This document shows positions 27,769 through 36,953 of a stretch of 64,000 nt of DNA, one piece after another. The notes under the pieces were generated by a model. The model was not told the DNA's origin and ran no database searches. It saw only the letters and a program-made list of their open reading frames with translations. Position numbers and translations under genes: made by a program. This DNA is from Nocardioides sp. (GTDB taxonomy: Bacteria > Actinomycetota > Actinomycetes > Propionibacteriales > Nocardioidaceae): positions 186,001-250,000 of the forward strand of contig NZ_JASEEQ010000002.1 of assembly GCF_030019515.1 (NCBI RefSeq), in the 5' to 3' direction. Each line of letters begins with the position of its first letter. The first letter of the stretch is position 1.

Positions 27769-28530
27769 TCAGCGGACCGGGTGGCCCGACCCGGCGAGCG
27801 ACTCCTTGACGTCCGCGATCCGCAGCGTGCCGAAGTGGAAGACCGTGGCCGCCAGGACGGCGTCCGCGCCGGCCTCGACCGCCGGCGGGAAGTGCTCGAC
27901 CGCGCCGGCGCCGCCGGAGGCGATGACCGGCACGGTCACCTCCCGCCGTACGGCACGGATCAGCTCCAGGTCGAAGCCGTCCTGGGTGCCGTCGGCGTCC
28001 ATGGCGTTGAGCAGGATCTCCCCCGCGCCCAGGTCCGCCGCGCGCACGGCCCACTCGACGGCGTCGATCCCGGCCGACCTCCGGCCGCCGTGGGTGGTCA
28101 CCTCGAAGCCCGACGCGGTGCCAGGCGCGCGGCGGGCGTCCACCGAGAGCACCAGCACCTGGTTGCCGAAGCGGTCGGCGATCTCGGCCACCAGCTCCGG
28201 CCGGTTGATCGCGGCCGTGTTGACCGCCACCTTGTCGGCACCTGCGCGCAGCAGCCGGTCCACGTCCGCGACCGAGGACACTCCCCCGCCGACCGTCAGC
28301 GGGATGAAGACCTCCTCGGCCGTGCGCGAGACGATCTCCATCGTGGTCGCCCGCCCCTCGAAGGAGGCGGAGATGTCGAGGAAGGTCAGCTCGTCGGCGC
28401 CCTCGGCGTCGTAGGTGCGGGCCAGCTCCACCGGGTCCCCGGCGTCACGGAGCTCCTTGAAGTTGATGCCCTTGACCACCCGCCCGGCGTCCACGTCGAG
28501 GCACGGGATGACGCGTACGGCGAGCGCCAT
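27769..28530 (-). CDS. hisF: Imidazole glycerol phosphate synthase cyclase subunit
   Basis: Makes imidazole glycerol phosphate and AICAR from PRFAR using ammonia delivered by HisH. The TIM barrel carries the catalytic aspartates in [10 protein letters not shown] (D12) and LVLSVDARR, phosphate sites [10 protein letters not shown] and [11 protein letters not shown], and the conserved [12 protein letters not shown]. Length 253 is normal. The ATG at 28530 overlaps the priA stop by one base (TGATG). Its TGA is followed in frame by the PAP2 reading frame. Confidence 0.97.
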   Translation of the reverse strand: MALAVRVIPCLDVDAGRVVKGINFKELRDAGDPVELARTYDAEGADELTFLDISASFEGRATTMEIVSRTAEEVFIPLTVGGGVSSVADVDRLLRAGADKVAVNTAAINRPELVAEIADRFGNQVLVLSVDARRAPGTASGFEVTTHGGRRSAGIDAVEWAVRAADLGAGEILLNAMDADGTQDGFDLELIRAVRREVTVPVIASGGAGAVEHFPPAVEAGADAVLAATVFHFGTLRIADVKESLAGSGHPVR

Positions 28531-29261
28531 CACGCACCGCGCGTCAGCGCAAGCGCGTCCTCGATGGTGAACCGGCCCTCGTAGAGCGCGGTGCCGGCGA
28601 TCGCGCCCTCCACACCGACCGGCACCAGCTCCATCAGCGCCTCGATGTCGGCCAGCGTCGTGACGCCACCCGACGCGACCACCGGGGCGTCGGTGGCGGC
28701 GCAGACCTCGCGCAGCAGCTGGAGGTTCGGTCCCTGGAGCATGCCGTCCTTGTTGACGTCGGTGACGACGTAGCGCGCGCAGCCCTCGGCGTCCAGGCGC
28801 GCGAGCGTCTCGTAGAGGTCGCCCCCCTCCTTGGTCCAGCCCCGTGCGGCGAGCGTCCGACCGCGTACGTCGAGGCCGATCGCGACCCGGTCCCCGTGCT
28901 CGGCGATCACCCGCCGGCACCACTCGGGCTGCTCGAGCGCGGCGGTGCCGATGTTCACCCGGCGACAGCCGGTGGCCAGCGCGGCCGCGAGCGACTCGTC
29001 GTCGCGGATCCCGCCGCTCATCTCGACCTGGACGTCCAGCGCCGCGACGATCTTCGCCTGCAGCTCGCGGTTCGAGCCGCGGCCGAACGCCGCGTCGAGG
29101 TCGACCAGGTGGATCCACTCCGCGCCGGCCTGCTGCCAGCGCATCGCAGCCGCCACCGGGTCGCCGTACGTGCGCTCGGAGCCGGCCACCCCCTGGGCGA
29201 GCTGGACGGCCCGCCCCTCGGTGATGTCGACGGCGGGGAGGAGCTCGAGGTAGTCAGACAT
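28530..29261 (-). CDS. priA: Bifunctional ProFAR/PRA isomerase PriA
   Basis: A (beta-alpha)8 isomerase of histidine synthesis (HisA reaction on ProFAR). In actinobacteria lacking trpF the same enzyme also isomerises phosphoribosyl anthranilate for tryptophan. Catalytic aspartates are D12 ([10 protein letters not shown]) and the Asp of [30 protein letters not shown] and [14 protein letters not shown] bind the phosphates. The ATG at 29261 gives the usual [13 protein letters not shown] start. Length 243. Calling it PriA rather than HisA rests on lineage and on TrpC here being unfused, not on a residue that settles it. Confidence 0.9.
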   Translation of the reverse strand: MSDYLELLPAVDITEGRAVQLAQGVAGSERTYGDPVAAAMRWQQAGAEWIHLVDLDAAFGRGSNRELQAKIVAALDVQVEMSGGIRDDESLAAALATGCRRVNIGTAALEQPEWCRRVIAEHGDRVAIGLDVRGRTLAARGWTKEGGDLYETLARLDAEGCARYVVTDVNKDGMLQGPNLQLLREVCAATDAPVVASGGVTTLADIEALMELVPVGVEGAIAGTALYEGRFTIEDALALTRGA

Positions 29262-29269
29262 GGTGCCCT

Positions 29270-29599
29270 TCAGGTACGTCGGAACAGCATTGTGTGGAGG
29301 ACGGGCGCGGCCAGCACGCTGACCACGAACGCGGCGAGCCGGATCTCCCACTCGCCGAAGAAGATCCAGGCCAGCACGTTGAACGCGAGGAGCGCGGCGA
29401 CCAGCGCGCCGTTCTGGCGTCGGCGCCGCTGCGCGAGCAGGCCGCTGGGCCGCCTGGGAGGCCTCGGCAGCCGGTCGGTGACCGCGCGCACGCGTGCGTC
29501 GCGACGCTCCTTGCGCTCCGCCGCGGCCGCCCGGGCCGCCGCGAGCACCGCGGCCTCCCGCTCGCGCTCGGCCCGGCGCTGCGCCCGCTCCTTGCTCAT
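29270..29599 (-). CDS. Hypothetical membrane protein with charged helical N-terminus
   Basis: A 109-residue protein of unknown function inside the his operon. Residues 1-45 are a highly charged, Ala/Arg/Glu-rich helix ([20 protein letters not shown]), followed by a basic Pro-rich hinge ([18 protein letters not shown]) and two membrane spans ([38 protein letters not shown]). It lies 7 bases after hisH and 8 bases before priA and is probably translated with them. Proteins of this build are frequent hitchhikers in actinobacterial his operons; a role in histidine synthesis is not implied. Confidence 0.78.
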   Translation of the reverse strand: MSKERAQRRAEREREAAVLAAARAAAAERKERRDARVRAVTDRLPRPPRRPSGLLAQRRRRQNGALVAALLAFNVLAWIFFGEWEIRLAAFVVSVLAAPVLHTMLFRRT

Positions 29600-29606
29600 G
29601 TCGTCC

Positions 29607-30278
29607 TCACCGCAGCGACTCCACCCAGTTGCGCAGCAGCGCCGCTCCGGCGTCGCCGGACTTCTCGGGGTGGAACTGGGTGGCGCTCAGCGGTCCGTTC
29701 TCGACCGCCGCGACGAACCGGTCCCCGCCGTGCTCCGTCAGGCCGGTCTGGGCCCAGGAGACCAGCGGCGGCCGGGTGCGGCCGTGGGTCTCCAGCGCCC
29801 AGTGCCGCACGCCGTAGGAGTGCACGAAGTAGAACCGCTCCTCCTCGATGCCGCGGAACAGCGTGCTGCCCTCGGCCACCTCGACCGTGTTCCACCCCAT
29901 GTGGGGTACGACGGGCGCCTGCAACCGCTCGACCACGCCGGGCCACTCGTCGCAGCCCTCGGTCTCGACCCCGTGCTCGACGCCGCGCTCGAAGAGGATC
30001 TGCATGCCCACGCAGATCCCGAGGACGGGCCGGCCGCCGGCCAGGCGCCGTCCGATCACCTCCTGACCACGCACCGAGCGCAGGCCCGCCAGGCAGGCCG
30101 CGAAGGCGCCCACGCCCGGCACCAGCAGGCCGTCGGCCTCCTGCGCGAGCGCCCGGTCCGCGGTGAGGGTGACCTCGGCGCCGGCGCGCTCGACGGCACG
30201 CACGGCGGAGCGGAGGTTCCCCGAGCCGTAGTCGAGGACGACGACGCGGGGCTTTCCGCTCAGCCGTGGGGCGGTCAG
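29607..30278 (-). CDS. hisH: Imidazole glycerol phosphate synthase amidotransferase subunit, probable CTG start
   Basis: Glutaminase subunit supplying ammonia to HisF. Cys89 in [13 protein letters not shown] is the nucleophile, and FHPEKSG near the C-terminus gives the His/Glu pair. The conserved N-terminal strand [14 protein letters not shown] is in frame only upstream of the first GTG (30203). No ATG, GTG or TTG precedes it before hisB. A CTG at 30278 overlaps the hisB stop as CTGA, has AAGGG 6 bases upstream and gives (M)[20 protein letters not shown]. That reading restores normal length (223) and mimics the ATGA/GTGA couplings elsewhere in this operon. Starting at GTG 30203 would lose the first beta-strand. 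Confidence 0.87.
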   Translation of the reverse strand: MTAPRLSGKPRVVVLDYGSGNLRSAVRAVERAGAEVTLTADRALAQEADGLLVPGVGAFAACLAGLRSVRGQEVIGRRLAGGRPVLGICVGMQILFERGVEHGVETEGCDEWPGVVERLQAPVVPHMGWNTVEVAEGSTLFRGIEEERFYFVHSYGVRHWALETHGRTRPPLVSWAQTGLTEHGGDRFVAAVENGPLSATQFHPEKSGDAGAALLRNWVESLR

Positions 30279-30883
30279 AGCGAGCCCTTCGTCGAGGGCA
30301 CGCCGGTCTCGCGCGGGTCGAGCGCGACGGCGTCGCGGAAGGCCCGGGCGAACGCCTTGAACTGGGTCTCCACGATGTGGTGCGGCTCGCGGCCGGCCAG
30401 CACCCGCACGTGCAGCGCGAAGTGGCCGTGGAACGCGATGCTCTCGAAGACGTGCTGGGTCAGCGACCCGAGGTAGGCGGGCATGGTGCCACCGAGCTGG
30501 ACGTACTGCTGCCCCTCGGGCTCGCCGGTGTGCACGCAGTAGGGCCGGCCGGAGACGTCGACGACCGCCTGGACCAGGGCCTCGTCGAGCGGCACGGTCG
30601 CGTCGCCGAACCGGCGCACGCCCCGCTTGTCGCCGAGCGCCTGGCGCAGCGCCTGGCCGAGCGCGATCGCGGTGTCCTCGACGGTGTGGTGCGCGTCGAT
30701 GTGGGTGTCGCCGTCGGTCTGCACGGTCAGGTCGACCAGCGCGTGACGGGCGAACGCGGTCAGCATGTGGTCGTAGAACCCCACGCCGGTCGAGACGTCG
30801 TGGCGCCCGGTGCCGTCGAGGTCGACCTCGACGAGCACCTTGGACTCGCTGGTCTGCCGCTCGATGCGTGCCGTCCGGCTCAT
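30275..30883 (-). CDS. hisB: Imidazoleglycerol-phosphate dehydratase
   Basis: Dehydrates imidazole glycerol phosphate to imidazole acetol phosphate. The two manganese-binding His/Glu clusters are seen in [12 protein letters not shown] and [16 protein letters not shown], and repeated later as [14 protein letters not shown] and [14 protein letters not shown]. The 202-residue length is that of the monofunctional enzyme, with no phosphatase fusion. The ATG overlaps the hisC stop by four bases and the stop overlaps the proposed CTG of hisH. Confidence 0.97.
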   Translation of the reverse strand: MSRTARIERQTSESKVLVEVDLDGTGRHDVSTGVGFYDHMLTAFARHALVDLTVQTDGDTHIDAHHTVEDTAIALGQALRQALGDKRGVRRFGDATVPLDEALVQAVVDVSGRPYCVHTGEPEGQQYVQLGGTMPAYLGSLTQHVFESIAFHGHFALHVRVLAGREPHHIVETQFKAFARAFRDAVALDPRETGVPSTKGSL

Positions 30884-31962
30884 GACTCGTCTCCCATGAC
30901 TTCGGTCAGTGCGTTCTTGAAGGCCATCATCTCGTCCGCGGTGCCGATCGACACACGGAGCCACCCGTCGGGGCCGGTCTCGCGGATCAGCACGCCCCGG
31001 TCGAGCAGTCCCTGCCAGACAGCATGGCGGTCCGCGAAGGTGCCGAACAGCACGAAGTTGGCGTCGCTGTCGGCGACGCGCAGCCCCTGCGCCCGCAGCC
31101 AGTCCACGGTCGCGTCCCGCTCGGCGCGCAGCTCGTCGACCTTCCCGAGCAGCTCGGGCGCGTGCTTCAGCGCCGCCAGCGCGGTCGCCTGGGTGACCGA
31201 GGAGAGGTGGTACGGCAGCCGGACCACTCGGATCGCGTCGCAGATCGCGGGATCGGCGGCGAGGTAGCCCAGCCGCAGGCCGGCCGCCGCGAACGCCTTG
31301 CTCATCGTGCGGGTGACGACCAGGTTGCGGTGCTCGGGCATCAGCTCGAGCGCGCTCGGGACGCCTTCTCGGCGGAACTCGCCGTACGCCTCGTCGATGA
31401 CGACGATCCCGCCGTCGCCAGCGGCCTTGCACAGCAACCCGACGGCTTCGGGCGGCAGCGCGGTGCCGGTCGGGTTGTTCGGGCTCGGCAGCAGCACCAC
31501 GCTCGGCTGGCGCTCCAAGACCAGGTCGTGAGCGTGGTCGAGGTCGAGCGCGAAGTCGGACTCCCGGTGCCCGACGACCCACTCGGTCACCGTGTCGCGG
31601 GCGTACTCGGGATACATCGAGTACGTCGGCGCGAAGCTCAGCGCCGTGCGTCCGGGTCCGCCGAACGCCTGCAGCAGCTGCAGCATCACCTCATTGGAGC
31701 CGTTGGCCGCCCAGACCTGCTCGGGCGTGACCCCGTGCCCGAGGTACGCCGCCAGCGCGGCGCGCAGCTCGGTGTGCTCGCGGTCGGGGTAGCGGTTGAG
31801 CGACGTGGCCGCCGCGCGCACCGCCGCGGCGATGTCGTCGGCGCAGGCGTCGGACGGACCGTAGGGGTTCTCGTTGGTGTTGAGCTGCACCGGGACGTCG
31901 AGCTGGGGAGCGCCGTACGGCTCGACCCCCCGCAGCTCCTCCCGCAGCGGAGGCCAGGTCAT
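30880..31962 (-). CDS. hisC: Histidinol-phosphate aminotransferase
   Basis: PLP aminotransferase (fold type I) turning imidazole acetol phosphate into histidinol phosphate. The PLP lysine is K222 in [17 protein letters not shown], and [22 protein letters not shown] and [10 protein letters not shown] are standard blocks. Length 360 is typical. The ATG at 31962 overlaps the hisD stop by one base (TGATG) and the stop overlaps hisB. A role with aromatic 2-oxo acids is also known for relatives but the operon position supports histidine. Confidence 0.96.
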   Translation of the reverse strand: MTWPPLREELRGVEPYGAPQLDVPVQLNTNENPYGPSDACADDIAAAVRAAATSLNRYPDREHTELRAALAAYLGHGVTPEQVWAANGSNEVMLQLLQAFGGPGRTALSFAPTYSMYPEYARDTVTEWVVGHRESDFALDLDHAHDLVLERQPSVVLLPSPNNPTGTALPPEAVGLLCKAAGDGGIVVIDEAYGEFRREGVPSALELMPEHRNLVVTRTMSKAFAAAGLRLGYLAADPAICDAIRVVRLPYHLSSVTQATALAALKHAPELLGKVDELRAERDATVDWLRAQGLRVADSDANFVLFGTFADRHAVWQGLLDRGVLIRETGPDGWLRVSIGTADEMMAFKNALTEVMGDES

Positions 31963-33257
31963 CAGCTGAACCGGGCCTTGACCGCAGCGCCGTGGCCGGG
32001 CAGGTCCTCGGCCTCGGCGAGCGTCACGACGTGCCCGGCCACGGCGTCGAGCGCGGCCCGGGAGTAGTCGACGACGTGCACCGACTTGGTGAACGCGCGC
32101 ACCGAGAGACCCGAGGAGTGGCAGGCGCAGCCGGCGGTCGGCAGCACGTGGTTGGAGCCGGCGCAGTAGTCGCCGAGGCTGACCGGCGCGTAGGGGCCGA
32201 CGAAGATCGCGCCGGCGTTGCGGACCCGGGCGGCGTACGACGCGGCGTCCTCGGTGTGGATCTCGAGGTGCTCGGCGGCGTAGGCGTTCACGACGTCCAG
32301 GCCCTGCTCGAGGTCGTCGACCAGCACCACCCCGGACTGCCGTCCGGACAGGCTGGTGCGGATCCGCTCCACGTGCTTGGTCGCCGCGACCTGCGTCTCG
32401 AGCTCGGCCGCGACCGCGTCGGCGAGGCGGTCGGAGGGGGTGACGAGCACCGCCGCCGCGAGCGGGTCGTGCTCGGCCTGGCTGAGCAGGTCGGCGGCGA
32501 CGTACGCCGGGTCGGCGGTGTCGTCGGCCAGGATCGCGATCTCGGTGGGTCCCGCCTCGGAGTCGATGCCGACCAGGCCCTTCAGCAGCCGCTTGGCGGT
32601 GACCGTGTAGATGTTGCCCGGTCCGGTGACCAGGTCGACCTTGGCGCACGGGCCGGTGCCGTAGGCGAACATCGCGATCGCCTGGGCGCCGCCGACGGCG
32701 TACACCTCCTCGACCCCGAGCAGCGCGCACGCCGCCAGGATGGTCGGGTGCACGGCGCCCCCGAACTCGCGCTGCGGCGGGCTCGCGAGCGCGATCGACC
32801 CGACGCCCGCGGTCTGGGCCGGCACGACGTTCATCAGCACGCTGGAGACGAGAGGCGCCAGGCCACCGGGGACGTAGAGGCCGACCCGCCCGACCGGGAC
32901 CTTGCGGTGGGTGACCCGCGCACCGGGGCCCAGATCGGTGACGGCGTCCTGCTCGAGCTCGTTCGCGCAGGTGGCGCGCAGCCGCGCGATCGACTCCTCC
33001 AGGGCGGCCCGGATGTCGGGGTCGAGCCGCTCGAGCGCGGTGGACAGCGCCTCCGGGCTCACCCGGAGGTCGTCGACGGCGACCCCGTCGAACCGCTCCG
33101 ACAGCTCGCGGATCGCCTCCAGCCCGCGGGTCCGGACGTCCTCGCAGATCGCGTGCACCGCCGGGACCGCCGCCTCGACGTCGAAGTCGGCGCGGGGAAC
33201 CGCTGCGCTGTAGTCGGCACCAGGGTCGGCGCCGCGCAGGTCGATGCGACGGATCAT
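31962..33257 (-). CDS. hisD: Histidinol dehydrogenase
   Basis: Zinc enzyme performing the last two oxidations, histidinol to histidine with NAD. Conserved stretches are [82 protein letters not shown] and [13 protein letters not shown], holding the zinc and catalytic residues. Length 431 is normal. It is the first gene of the operon; the ATG at 33257 faces the LON-domain gene across 144 bases that contain a 25-bp direct repeat. hisG and hisE are not in the window. Confidence 0.97.
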   Translation of the reverse strand: MIRRIDLRGADPGADYSAAVPRADFDVEAAVPAVHAICEDVRTRGLEAIRELSERFDGVAVDDLRVSPEALSTALERLDPDIRAALEESIARLRATCANELEQDAVTDLGPGARVTHRKVPVGRVGLYVPGGLAPLVSSVLMNVVPAQTAGVGSIALASPPQREFGGAVHPTILAACALLGVEEVYAVGGAQAIAMFAYGTGPCAKVDLVTGPGNIYTVTAKRLLKGLVGIDSEAGPTEIAILADDTADPAYVAADLLSQAEHDPLAAAVLVTPSDRLADAVAAELETQVAATKHVERIRTSLSGRQSGVVLVDDLEQGLDVVNAYAAEHLEIHTEDAASYAARVRNAGAIFVGPYAPVSLGDYCAGSNHVLPTAGCACHSSGLSVRAFTKSVHVVDYSRAALDAVAGHVVTLAEAEDLPGHGAAVKARFS

Positions 33258-33305
33258 GGACCCGATTCTACGAGCGCGCGCGGCCCGTGCCCGACTCCGT
33301 CCGGC

Positions 33306-33363
33306 GGTTGAGGTGCGAGCGCCGCGAGCCGGCCCGGTGGTTGACGTGCGAGCGCAGCGAGCC
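33306..33363. repeat. Imperfect 25-bp direct repeat between hisD and the LON-domain gene
   Basis: Two copies (33306-33330 and 33339-33363) of a GGTTGA(G/C)GTGCGAGCGC(C/A)GCGAGCC unit match at 23 of 25 positions. The second copy continues into TCGAAACCCC. It lies in the divergent promoter region and is not coding. A related sequence occurs at 34133-34170. It looks like a dispersed intergenic repeat. Confidence 0.7.
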
Positions 33364-33401
33364 TCGAAACCCCGGACATCCCCAGCGGCTACGTTGGCAC
33401 C

Positions 33402-34067
33402 GTGCCCGAGACGCTGCCGATGTTCCCGCTGAACGCGGTGCTGTTCCCGGGGGTGAGCGTGCCGCTCACGGTCTTCGAGGACCGGTACCGGGCGCTCGTG
33501 CACCACCTGCTGCGCATCGAGGACCCCGCGGCGCGGGTCTTCGGGTCCGTGGCGATCCGGGAGGGCTACGAGGTGGGCGAGCACGGCGCCCAGTCGCTGT
33601 ACCGGGTCGGCTGCCGGGTGCAGCTCACGGAGGTCGAGCCGCACCCCGACGGCAGCTTCGACGTGGTGGCGGTCGGCCTGGAGCGGATCCAGCTCGACCG
33701 GCTCGACACCACCGGGCTCTTCCCGGTCGGCCACGTGACCGACCTGCCCGATCCCGAGGCGCCGGTGGCCGAGGCGGTCCTCGACCGGGCCCGGATGGCG
33801 TTCACGGCCTACCGAGCCGCCCTGGCCGACATCCGGGCCGACCCGTACGCCGGGGCCCTGCCGCGGGACCCGACGTACCTGTCCTGGACCCTGGCGGCCG
33901 TCGCGCCCCTGCCGATGCCGGAGCGCCAGTCGTTGCTCGAGGCCGAGGACGCGGCGATCCGCCTGGTCATGGTCACCGACCTGCTGCGCGCCGAGCTGCG
34001 TGCGATGAACGTGATCCCCTCGCTGCCCGCCACCGAGGTGGCCCGGACCCGCTGGTCGCCGAACTGA
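33402..34067 (+). CDS. LON substrate-binding-domain protein
   Basis: A 221-residue stand-alone N-terminal domain of Lon protease, without ATPase or protease parts. The start [20 protein letters not shown], then [13 protein letters not shown], is diagnostic, followed by [20 protein letters not shown] and [11 protein letters not shown]. The C-terminal helical part has [12 protein letters not shown] and [17 protein letters not shown]. Such proteins are thought to bind unfolded or regulatory proteins, but no client is known. The start is a GTG at 33402; the gene is divergent from hisD. Confidence 0.9.
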   Translation: MPETLPMFPLNAVLFPGVSVPLTVFEDRYRALVHHLLRIEDPAARVFGSVAIREGYEVGEHGAQSLYRVGCRVQLTEVEPHPDGSFDVVAVGLERIQLDRLDTTGLFPVGHVTDLPDPEAPVAEAVLDRARMAFTAYRAALADIRADPYAGALPRDPTYLSWTLAAVAPLPMPERQSLLEAEDAAIRLVMVTDLLRAELRAMNVIPSLPATEVARTRWSPN

Positions 34068-34132
34068 GCGAACAGCGCGCACGCGAGGAACGAGCGTGGG
34101 CGCGTGGTGAGCGAAGATTGAGCAAGCGACGC

Positions 34133-34170
34133 GACTGAGGTACGAAGTCGCGCGAGCGCGTCGAAATCCG
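34133..34170. repeat. Degenerate copy of the intergenic repeat
   Basis: A stretch before the ybaK gene reads TGAGGTACGAAGTCGCGCGA and then GCGCGTCGAAATCC, resembling the repeat unit at 33339-33370 (TGAcGTgCGAgcGCaGCGAG...TCGAAAcCC). With it, the LON gene is flanked on both sides by related non-coding sequence. Confidence 0.4.
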
Positions 34171-34221
34171 GTGGGCCGAGAGTCGGCCTTCACCACCAAC
34201 GGAAGGGTGCAGACCGGTCCA

Positions 34222-34719
34222 GTGGCCAAGAAGACCAGAACCGGACACGGTGGCACCCCCGCGAGCGTGGCGCTGACCAGGGCCGGGGTCCCGTTCACCC
34301 TCCACGAGTACGACCATGACCCGCGGGCCGCGTCGTACGGCCTGGAGGCGGCCGAGGCGCTCGGCCTCGACCCGGCCGTCGTCTTCAAGACGCTGATGGC
34401 CAGCGTCGACGGGAGGCTGGCGGTGGGCATCGTGCCCGTGACCGGTCAGCTCGACCTCAAGGCCCTGGCGCGTGCGCTGGGCGCGAGCCGGGCGGCGCTG
34501 GCCGAGGTGACGGCGGCCGAGCGGGCGACCGGGTACGTCGCGGGTGGGATCTCGCCGGTGGGCCAGAAGCGGTCGCACCCGACCGTGCTCGACGAGAGCG
34601 CGCTCGGCTTCGACACCGTCTACGTCTCCGCGGGGCGTCGCGGCCTGGACCTGGGGATCGCGCCGGCCGACCTGGTGCGGGCCACCGACGCGACCGTGGC
34701 GGCGATCAGTCGGTCGTGA
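34222..34719 (+). CDS. ybaK: Cys-tRNA(Pro)/Cys-tRNA(Cys) deacylase (YbaK/EbsC)
   Basis: Trans-editing enzyme that hydrolyses cysteine mis-charged on tRNA(Pro). The 165-residue protein has the family blocks [40 protein letters not shown] and [20 protein letters not shown], the last containing the conserved Gly-Ile-Ser-Pro loop and catalytic Lys (in KTLMA). The GTG at 34222 ([14 protein letters not shown]) is preferred; GTGs at 34207 and 34171 extend it with atypical sequence. Its last 14 bases overlap the end of the convergent DUF3352 gene. Confidence 0.92.
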   Translation: MAKKTRTGHGGTPASVALTRAGVPFTLHEYDHDPRAASYGLEAAEALGLDPAVVFKTLMASVDGRLAVGIVPVTGQLDLKALARALGASRAALAEVTAAERATGYVAGGISPVGQKRSHPTVLDESALGFDTVYVSAGRRGLDLGIAPADLVRATDATVAAISRS

Positions 34720-36307
34720 GCCGGAGCACCACGTGGCTGGCGTCGTCCTGGAGCCAGGTGCTCACACCCAGCCCCTGCAGCGGCTCGAGGTTGTCCTCGA
34801 CCTCCGGGTCGTCGCCCGCGAGACTCGCCAGCCAGTCGCCGGCGTCGAAGTTCACGAACAGGATCGCGGCCGCGTCGCCGGCCTCGCGCACGACGTTCTC
34901 GAACACCTCGGACCCGCCGAGGTCCCCGTCCTCGAGCAGCTGCTGGCGGTAGTCGGCGTCGGGGCCGATGGCGATCAGGTCGCCGTCGCGGTCGCTGCCC
35001 AGGAAGGACTCGGCGCCGTCGAGCTGAGGGCGCAGCTTGTCCAGCACGGACTCGATCCCGTCCGGGTCGCCCTGCACCTTCAGCCCGACCGGCACCCCGC
35101 TGCCGTCTGCGGAGTTCACGAACGTCTCGAGGTCGAAGTCGCCCCCGATGGCCAGCGCGGCGGACTCGCCGGTCAGCGTCTCGACGTCCTCGGGCAGGTC
35201 GAGGCCGGAATCGGAGGAGAGCTCGTCGAGGAGCTCGTCACCGCTCAGGTCGCCGCCGAGCTGGCCGGCGAACTGGTCGACGAGGTCGCCGAACCACCCG
35301 TCGGCGAACCCGATGCCCAGTGCGGCCGCGGTGTCGTCGGGGAGCGTCGCGAGCACGTCGTCCCCGCGGTCGGCGCCGTCGAGCGCCTCCTGGGACTTGC
35401 CGGCGTCCGCGGCCACCTCCAGCTCGAGGGAGCCGTCGTCGAAGCGGAGGGTCGCGGCCAGGCCACCGAACTCCTCGAGCCCCCGGGTGACCTCGGAGGG
35501 CAGCAGGTCGGTGCTCGAGCCCGGGACGGCGTCGCCGAGCCCGTACAGCGGCGGCATCAGGCCACCGAGGTTGTCGGCGAGGACCTGCCCGGCCTCGGGC
35601 GCGAGGTAGGCCGTCGCGATGCCGGCGTCGCCGGCTGCGTCGGTCCAGGTGCGGTAGTCCTCGTCCTCCGAGAGGGGGGACTCGGCGGCGTCGGCAGCGA
35701 CCCGGTCGACGATCTCCTGGGTCTCCCCCACCAGCGCCCAGCCGTCGGCGATCGACCAGGCACCGCCGTCCCCACCACTGCAGTCCTGGATCTTGGCCAG
35801 CCCCCGGTCGGCCTTGCCCTCGTCGGTCACCTGGAGCACGAACACGGGTGACGGCGCGTCCTCACCGGCGTCGACCGCGGCGACGGCCATCCGGTCGCCG
35901 AGCCAGGGCTCGACGTCGTCGCCGTAGTCGAGATCCGCGCAGGCGCCGGAGCCCTGGACCTCCTCGAAGATCCACTGCCGGATGTCGTCGTCGGTCTCGA
36001 GCCCGATCTCGTCCTTGAACGCCGGGAACTTCCGCAGCGTGCGGAGCGCCTCGATCTTCTGCCCGCCACTCGGGTCGAGGTCGACGCTCGCGTAGGCGAT
36101 CGTGGCGCCCGGCAGCGCCTCGGCCGGCTGCGGACCGGTGGCGAAGAACGACCAGGCGGCCCACGCCCCGGCGCCGACCACGGCGAGCACGGCGACGCCG
36201 CCACCGACGATCCAACCGGTCCGGGGCCCGCTGCGGCCGGACGGCGTGGACGGCCGCTGAAGCGGTCCGCCGGTGCCGCTGTCGAGGTACTCCGGGCTGT
36301 TCTCCAC
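34706..36307 (-). CDS. DUF3352 membrane-anchored protein
   Basis: A 533-residue protein with a short Ser/Pro-rich cytoplasmic start, one membrane anchor (about residues 32-54, GWIVGGGVAVLAVVGAGAWA) and a very acidic extracytoplasmic domain. PAEALPGATIAYASVDLDPS, then GGQKIEALRTLRKFPAFKDE, is the recognisable DUF3352 opening. Repeated segments near residues 75 and 290 (LDPSGGQKIEALR; LPDDTAAALGIGFADGW) suggest internally duplicated modules. The function is unknown; secretion across the membrane is supported by the anchor and lack of cysteine clusters. The GTG at 36307 starts it and the gene is 10 bases from the His-rich membrane protein upstream. Confidence 0.85.
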   Translation of the reverse strand: MENSPEYLDSGTGGPLQRPSTPSGRSGPRTGWIVGGGVAVLAVVGAGAWAAWSFFATGPQPAEALPGATIAYASVDLDPSGGQKIEALRTLRKFPAFKDEIGLETDDDIRQWIFEEVQGSGACADLDYGDDVEPWLGDRMAVAAVDAGEDAPSPVFVLQVTDEGKADRGLAKIQDCSGGDGGAWSIADGWALVGETQEIVDRVAADAAESPLSEDEDYRTWTDAAGDAGIATAYLAPEAGQVLADNLGGLMPPLYGLGDAVPGSSTDLLPSEVTRGLEEFGGLAATLRFDDGSLELEVAADAGKSQEALDGADRGDDVLATLPDDTAAALGIGFADGWFGDLVDQFAGQLGGDLSGDELLDELSSDSGLDLPEDVETLTGESAALAIGGDFDLETFVNSADGSGVPVGLKVQGDPDGIESVLDKLRPQLDGAESFLGSDRDGDLIAIGPDADYRQQLLEDGDLGGSEVFENVVREAGDAAAILFVNFDAGDWLASLAGDDPEVEDNLEPLQGLGVSTWLQDDASHVVLRLTTD

Positions 36308-36317
36308 GGGCGGGAGC

Positions 36318-36953
36318 CTACCCGGCGCGGTGCTCCGGCGAGTGCGGATCCTGGCGGTGCTCGTGTCGGTGTTCGTGGCCGTGTTCGCGGCGGTGTTCGT
36401 CGTGCTGCTCGTGGACGTGGTCGTGGTGGTGCCGGCGTCCCGGGGAGAGCCCGAAGAAGACCAGCGTGAGCGCCACCAGCGCTCCGGCGGGCATCGAGAT
36501 CCACGGCGTACGGCGGGACACGCCGAGCTCGCCGGGGAGGTGGGTGCCGTTCTCGGCGGTGCGCGCGATCAGGGTCGGGTCGGGCGGGCCGAGAGCGGTG
36601 CCGACGGTGAGCATCAGCCAGGTGCCGGCTGCGGAGCCGACCACGACCGCGAGCAGCGTGAGCAGCGGCATCCGGTCGAGGAAGGTCGCGACGACACCGC
36701 CCGCGAGCAGTCCGGTGACGGTGGCGACGACGACGAACCAGCCGGTCCCGGAGAACTGTCCGCGCAGGCCGGCCTCGTCCTCGGCGAGCCACTGGTGGTC
36801 GGCGACCACACCGACCGGGGCGGTCCACACCCACTCCCAGACCACCCCGCCCAGCGCGCCCGCGGCGGCGAGCACGAGCACGCCGATCAGGAGCTGGACC
36901 AGCCCTGGGCGCAGGGACGCGCGATGCCCGGGGCCGCTCACCCCGTCAGGCAC
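36318..36953 (-). CDS. Four-span membrane protein with histidine-rich C-terminal tail (DUF2567-like)
   Basis: A 211-residue membrane protein with four hydrophobic segments (VQLLIGVLVLAAAGALGGVV; GWFVVVATVTGLLAGGVVAT; LLTLLAVVVGSAAGTWLMLT; ISMPAGALVALTLVFFGL). The conserved loop VWTAPVGVVADHQWLAEDEA resembles actinobacterial DUF2567 proteins. The last 40 residues hold about 14 histidines alternating with Asp, Glu and Arg (RRHHHDHVHEQHDEHRREHG), a likely metal-binding or buffering tail facing the cytoplasm or outside depending on topology. The start is GTG 36953 or GTG 36941; the second makes a GTGA overlap with the dnaE stop. It is co-transcribed with dnaE. Confidence 0.78.
   Translation of the reverse strand: MPDGVSGPGHRASLRPGLVQLLIGVLVLAAAGALGGVVWEWVWTAPVGVVADHQWLAEDEAGLRGQFSGTGWFVVVATVTGLLAGGVVATFLDRMPLLTLLAVVVGSAAGTWLMLTVGTALGPPDPTLIARTAENGTHLPGELGVSRRTPWISMPAGALVALTLVFFGLSPGRRHHHDHVHEQHDEHRREHGHEHRHEHRQDPHSPEHRAG

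Noticed and set aside
33257..34430. Extension of hisD across the LON-domain gene
   Set aside because: The usual HisD N-terminus MIRRIDLRG begins at 33257. The rest is antisense to the LON and YbaK genes.
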